From the NCBI GenBank assembly GCA_022763145.1, contig JALEGM010000075.1, forward strand, positions 1 through 41,067: 41,067 nt of DNA. Reading direction: 5' to 3'. Positions 37,258-41,067 of this stretch are shown here, piece after piece. Source of the stretch: Aquisalinus sp. Its GTDB lineage: Bacteria > Pseudomonadota > Alphaproteobacteria > Caulobacterales > Parvularculaceae. Under the pieces are notes generated by a model. That model worked only from the letters and a program-made list of their open reading frames with translations. It had not been told where the DNA came from and searched no databases. How positions within the stretch are numbered: position 1 is the first letter of the stretch; each line of letters starts with the position of its first letter. Made by a program: the position numbers and the translations under genes.

Positions 37258-37857
37258 ATGCGTTTATTGATCTTGTTTTTTAGCTTTGCGCTCCTGTTAA
37301 CGCCTGTTCAAGCCTTGGCCGACGACGAGCTTGTTTACGTGAAAATGGAGACGAGCAAAGGTGATATATACATCTCTCTGAACAAGACAAAAGCGCCAGT
37401 CACGGTGGAGAACTTTTTGTCCTATACAGAAAGTGGATATTTTATCCGCCTCATCTTTCATCGCGTTGTACCGGGGCGATTGATCCAGGGCGGCGGCTAC
37501 AATCGGTCACTCTATGAACGCGAAAAACTGGACCCGATCCTCAATGAGGCAGATAACGGCCTCAAAAATCTACGCGGCACCATTGCGATGGCTAGAAACG
37601 ATGATCCGAACTCTGCTCAGTCGCAATTCTTCATAAACACCAAAGATAACCCTGAACTTGATCATCAGGGATCTGAGTATAACTATCAATGGGGATACGC
37701 TGTTTTTGGTGAAGTCGTTCGCGGCATGGACGTAGTTGACGCCATCAGCATGGTGCCGACTGAAGGACGCGGTGATTTTGAGGCAGAAGTGCCGATTGAG
37801 AATGTATTTATCAACATGGTCAGTGTCGTTGAAGAAACTGACGTCCCGGCAGAATGA
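37258..37857 (+). CDS. Peptidyl-prolyl cis-trans isomerase (cyclophilin type), exported
   Basis: [71 protein letters not shown]. Confidence 0.95.
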   Translation: MRLLILFFSFALLLTPVQALADDELVYVKMETSKGDIYISLNKTKAPVTVENFLSYTESGYFIRLIFHRVVPGRLIQGGGYNRSLYEREKLDPILNEADNGLKNLRGTIAMARNDDPNSAQSQFFINTKDNPELDHQGSEYNYQWGYAVFGEVVRGMDVVDAISMVPTEGRGDFEAEVPIENVFINMVSVVEETDVPAE

Positions 37858-38744
37858 AATCAGATATGACAGACCCTGTTAAACTCATCCTGGACGGCAA
37901 ACAGCGCAAGTTTGACCTGGAAGAACCGAAGTTACCCGACTGGATTGAAGACACTACCATGTCATCGGGGGGCTATCCCTACGCCGACAAACTGGACAGG
38001 GATGAGTACGAAGACCAGCTGGAAAAACTCCAGGAAGAATTGGTTAAACTACAGTTCTGGCAGCAGAAGACTGGTACGCGCATCATTATGGTGTTTGAGG
38101 GGCGCGATGCAGCCGGTAAGGGTGGCACGATCAAAGCCATGACCCAGAACATGAACCCGCGCCATGCACGTGTTGTAGCTTTGCCAAAGCCGAGTGACCG
38201 TGAGCGCGGAGAATGGTATTTTCAGCGCTATGCGCGCCACTTCCCGACCAGTGGCGAAGCCGTCTTGTTTGATCGCTCATGGTATAATCGCGCAGGCGTG
38301 GAGCCTGTCATGGGCTTTTGTACTCCAGAGCAGCACGAAACTTTTCTTTCGGAAGTGCCTGACTTTGAAAGCATGATCGTGCGCGAAGGAATATACCTTT
38401 TCAAATTCTGGTTGAATGTTGGGCGGGAAATGCAACTAAAACGGTTTCACGACCGCCGCCATGATCCGCTGAAAGTCTGGAAACTATCTCCCATTGATCT
38501 CAAGGCTCTCAACAAATGGGATGATTACACCAATGCACGCGACCTGATGCTGGAACGAACGCACACGGGCCATGCCCCCTGGACCATCATACGCTCCAAC
38601 GACAAACGGCGCGCCCGACTCAACGCGATCCGTCATCTTCTCTCGGCTCTGGACTATGAGGCAAAAAAAGAGAAGAATATTGGAGAAATCGATCCGGTCG
38701 TGCTTGGCGAGGGACCGGCCTTCCTGCAAGCTGGAAGTGAGTAA
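37854..38744 (+). CDS. ppk2: Polyphosphate kinase 2
   Basis: [80 protein letters not shown]. Confidence 0.97.
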   Translation: MKSDMTDPVKLILDGKQRKFDLEEPKLPDWIEDTTMSSGGYPYADKLDRDEYEDQLEKLQEELVKLQFWQQKTGTRIIMVFEGRDAAGKGGTIKAMTQNMNPRHARVVALPKPSDRERGEWYFQRYARHFPTSGEAVLFDRSWYNRAGVEPVMGFCTPEQHETFLSEVPDFESMIVREGIYLFKFWLNVGREMQLKRFHDRRHDPLKVWKLSPIDLKALNKWDDYTNARDLMLERTHTGHAPWTIIRSNDKRRARLNAIRHLLSALDYEAKKEKNIGEIDPVVLGEGPAFLQAGSE

Positions 38745-38795
38745 CGTCTGGCAATTTTGAGTAGCCGTCTGGGACGGGAAGTTTTGGGGTAAATC

Positions 38796-39248
38796 ATGGC
38801 GAAGTATATTCTGATAACAGCACTAGCACTTATGATTGCAGCTTGCGGCTCGTCACCTTACGGCAGCTCGGACAGAAGCAGCATCTCGGCCCGGAACAAT
38901 TGCTACGCAGGTGGCGCCTCTTTCTGCCTCACAACCCCATCTCAAGTATTGAAGAGAGACCCAATCCAGGACTCAACATTGTACCTGGTACAAACTGACA
39001 ATGCCCGGTACTATATTTTTGAGGGTCGGTCTGCAAATATTCCCTTCGAATACAAGGAAGAACTGAGCCCATTGCGCGGTAGTGGTGCACAAGCACGGTT
39101 CAGTCAATTTTATGAGCGGCAGACATATCAGGCTTTCATTCAGCGTGCCGACATAACACCCTATCCTGAGATGCATATCTGGACAGCAGATATGTCAGGA
39201 CGAGAAGAAGATATCAGCTTTATTCTCTCAAACATGCGCCTGTTCTAG
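38796..39248 (+). CDS. Hypothetical lipoprotein
   Basis: Lipobox MAKYILITALALMIAACGSS. Confidence 0.75.
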   Translation: MAKYILITALALMIAACGSSPYGSSDRSSISARNNCYAGGASFCLTTPSQVLKRDPIQDSTLYLVQTDNARYYIFEGRSANIPFEYKEELSPLRGSGAQARFSQFYERQTYQAFIQRADITPYPEMHIWTADMSGREEDISFILSNMRLF

Positions 39249-39269
39249 GGCGTCGCCAAAAATCAGGAT

Positions 39270-39284
39270 TGAGATTTATTCTCA
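39270..39284 (+). promoter_or_regulatory. Fur/Mur-like 7-1-7 palindrome upstream of the CDF gene
   Basis: TGAGATT-T-ATTCTCA, one mismatch from a perfect TGAGAAT-n-ATTCTCA inverted repeat. Confidence 0.4.
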
Positions 39285-39336
39285 TTCCACAGAATAATTT
39301 TTGACTTGAATTCGCAAGCTACCTATTTCTGTGCTT

Positions 39337-40266
39337 ATGCACGGATCTTTTGAACATCATGAGACAGGAAGTAAATGGGCGCTGGTGGCAACGATCATGT
39401 CCATCAGCGTGGCACTCATTCTTATTATAACCAAACTAATTGCCTGGCAGATGTCAGGTTCAACGGCTGTTTTGGGCTCACTGGCTGATTCTGCCCTAGA
39501 CCTGATTGGCAGCGCTCTTGCCTTTATAGGCGTCCGTTGGGCTGCAGAACCGGCCGATGCTCAACATCGCTTCGGCCATCACAAAGCTGAAGCCATTACA
39601 GGTCTTGCGCAAGCAATACTCATAACTGGTTCCTGCATCTTTGTACTGAATGAAAGTATCCAGCGATTTATTTCGCCCGAGCCCCTAGCTTCCGGCAATA
39701 TAGCAATTGCAGTGATGTTCCTGTCGCTAGTGCTGTCGTTTGGTTTGGTCGCCTTCCAGACATTTGCCATGCGGCAAAGCGGTTCTGTCGCCGTTGAAGG
39801 AGATCGCGCACATTATGTTGGCGATCTCGTTGCCAATGCGGGTGCCTTGCTGGCGATCTTCCTGTCATTACAAACAGGCTTCTTACGTGCAGATGCGATT
39901 GCCGGCATCTTGGCTGCAGTGTTCCTTGCCTGGTCCGCCATCGCAATCACCCGGAAAGTGTTGCCACAACTGATGGACGAAGAACTCTCTACGCAAGACA
40001 GGGAGCAGATCGGAAAGACTGTCATGGCTGTGCCTGAGGTACTGGGCTTTCACCATTTACGCACACGCAGGGCTGGCCGCAGGGTTTACATTCAACTGCA
40101 TCTTGAGTTGAAACCGGATCTTGAATTACGCCGTGCTCATATGATCTCAGAAAGTGTCGAAGCCGAGCTTCTTTCTGCATTTCCAGGCGCTGATATTCTA
40201 TTGCATCAGGATCCATACGGTGAAGCAGATCACCATGATGGCCCCGAAATTACGCTGGACGCATAA
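39337..40266 (+). CDS. Cation diffusion facilitator family transporter (FieF-like)
   Basis: TAVLGSLADSALDLIGSALAFIGVRWA...HRFGHHKAEAITGLAQA; VGDLVANAGALLAI; VPEVLGFHHLRTRRAGRRVYIQLHLEL. Confidence 0.94.
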   Translation: MHGSFEHHETGSKWALVATIMSISVALILIITKLIAWQMSGSTAVLGSLADSALDLIGSALAFIGVRWAAEPADAQHRFGHHKAEAITGLAQAILITGSCIFVLNESIQRFISPEPLASGNIAIAVMFLSLVLSFGLVAFQTFAMRQSGSVAVEGDRAHYVGDLVANAGALLAIFLSLQTGFLRADAIAGILAAVFLAWSAIAITRKVLPQLMDEELSTQDREQIGKTVMAVPEVLGFHHLRTRRAGRRVYIQLHLELKPDLELRRAHMISESVEAELLSAFPGADILLHQDPYGEADHHDGPEITLDA

Positions 40267-40280
40267 ATTTCAGCCCCGTT

Positions 40281-40910
40281 TTATTCACCGCTATAGGCGT
40301 CACCCCAGACCTCGCGGAGACGCTCTTCGCGTCCACAGCGGGAAACCGTGAAGTTGTATTTGAGGCTATATTTCTTGTAGTAATCCTGATGGTGGGCGAC
40401 TGCTGGATAGAAAGTTTGCGCTGGTTCAAGGAGTGTGACCACCTCTGCCCCAAGTTCTTCGGACGCAGCGTCAATAGCGGCTTGCGCATCTGTTTGTTCT
40501 CCTTCGCCAGTGAAATAAATCGCCCCCAGATAGGAGTTGCCACTATCACAAAACTGACCATCCGCGTTCAGCGGATCAATATGCTTCAGGTGGTAGTCTG
40601 CTAACTGACGGTATGAAACAACAGTGGGATCATACCAGACCTGTGCCACTTCACGATAACCAGCTGACTTCCATTGCTCATGCTTCTGATGTGTGCCTGT
40701 CCCACCGACATAGCCGGTAATCGCTTCTGTTACCCCATCGACTTTCTCAAAGTGCTTATCCACGCACCAGAAACACCCACCTGCAAACACAGCACTATTG
40801 AGCCCATCCGTAGAGAAATCTTCTGTCGTTTCCTGGCCGTCAGAAATTCCGATACAACCTGACAGAGCCACAGTACTGCCTGAAGTCACCAAGAATAAAG
40901 CGCGTTTCAT
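40281..40910 (-). CDS. msrA: Peptide-methionine (S)-S-oxide reductase MsrA, predicted lipoprotein
   Basis: AVFAGGCFWCVDKHFEKVDGVTEAITGYVGG; lipobox MKRALFLVTSGSTVALSGC. Confidence 0.95.
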   Translation of the reverse strand: MKRALFLVTSGSTVALSGCIGISDGQETTEDFSTDGLNSAVFAGGCFWCVDKHFEKVDGVTEAITGYVGGTGTHQKHEQWKSAGYREVAQVWYDPTVVSYRQLADYHLKHIDPLNADGQFCDSGNSYLGAIYFTGEGEQTDAQAAIDAASEELGAEVVTLLEPAQTFYPAVAHHQDYYKKYSLKYNFTVSRCGREERLREVWGDAYSGE

Positions 40911-40940
40911 CGCCGTCATATCGTTTCTCCCGGCAAGCGA

Positions 40941-41067
40941 CTACTTTCCCCAAACACGGTTCACACGCGCATCCCGGCCGCACCCAAGGCGATAGGTGCT
41001 GTAACGTACGGGATTCTTTTTATAAAAGTCCTGATGGTACTCAGCGACCTGCCAGAAAGGTACAACA
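40941..41067 (-). CDS. Second MsrA paralog, C-terminal end only (runs off the window)
   Basis: Minus-strand translation ...VVPFWQVAEYHQDFYKKNPVRYSTYRLGCGRDARVNRVWGK*, typical MsrA C-terminus; not in the supplied ORF track. Confidence 0.88.
   Translation of the reverse strand, partial: VVPFWQVAEYHQDFYKKNPVRYSTYRLGCGRDARVNRVWGK

Noticed and set aside
1-41067. tRNA/rRNA genes, transposases, integrases, toxin-antitoxin or phage-defence operons
   Set aside because: Looked for but found nothing supportable in the sequence or ORF translations.

Overview
The window is about 41 kb of a typical alphaproteobacterial chromosome. My guess is the Hyphomonadaceae/Parvularculaceae/Maricaulales neighbourhood, an inference from gene content (fused N-acetylglutamate synthase/kinase, SapC, S46 peptidase). 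Most of it is housekeeping or transport: ETF-QO, ispE, a WecA/MraY-like transferase, polyprenyl synthase, SppA-like S49 peptidase, Kbp-like BON-LysM protein, DsbD-like reductase, pgi, cyclophilin, PPK2, CDF efflux, MsrA and a DctPQM TRAP transporter. The accessory-looking parts are: (1) a low-GC FG-GAP/RTX secreted-protein gene lying between two near-identical ~72 bp direct repeats, next to a strong hairpin; (2) an H-NOX / PAS-histidine kinase / REC-HK signalling operon; (3) most notably, an apparently non-coding ~1 kb stretch (18.1-19.1 kb). On the minus strand this stretch appears to hold three unannotated 29-37 aa single-TM microproteins. Each has its own Shine-Dalgarno sequence and each lies 55-70 bp downstream of a near-identical 18-nt palindrome, AAGTGAC-N4-ATCACAC (CRP/FNR-family-like). 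I consider that regulon-like cluster the best candidate for a previously undescribed system. No tRNA, rRNA, CRISPR array or recognisable transposase was seen. All calls come from reading the sequence by eye; no searches were run.
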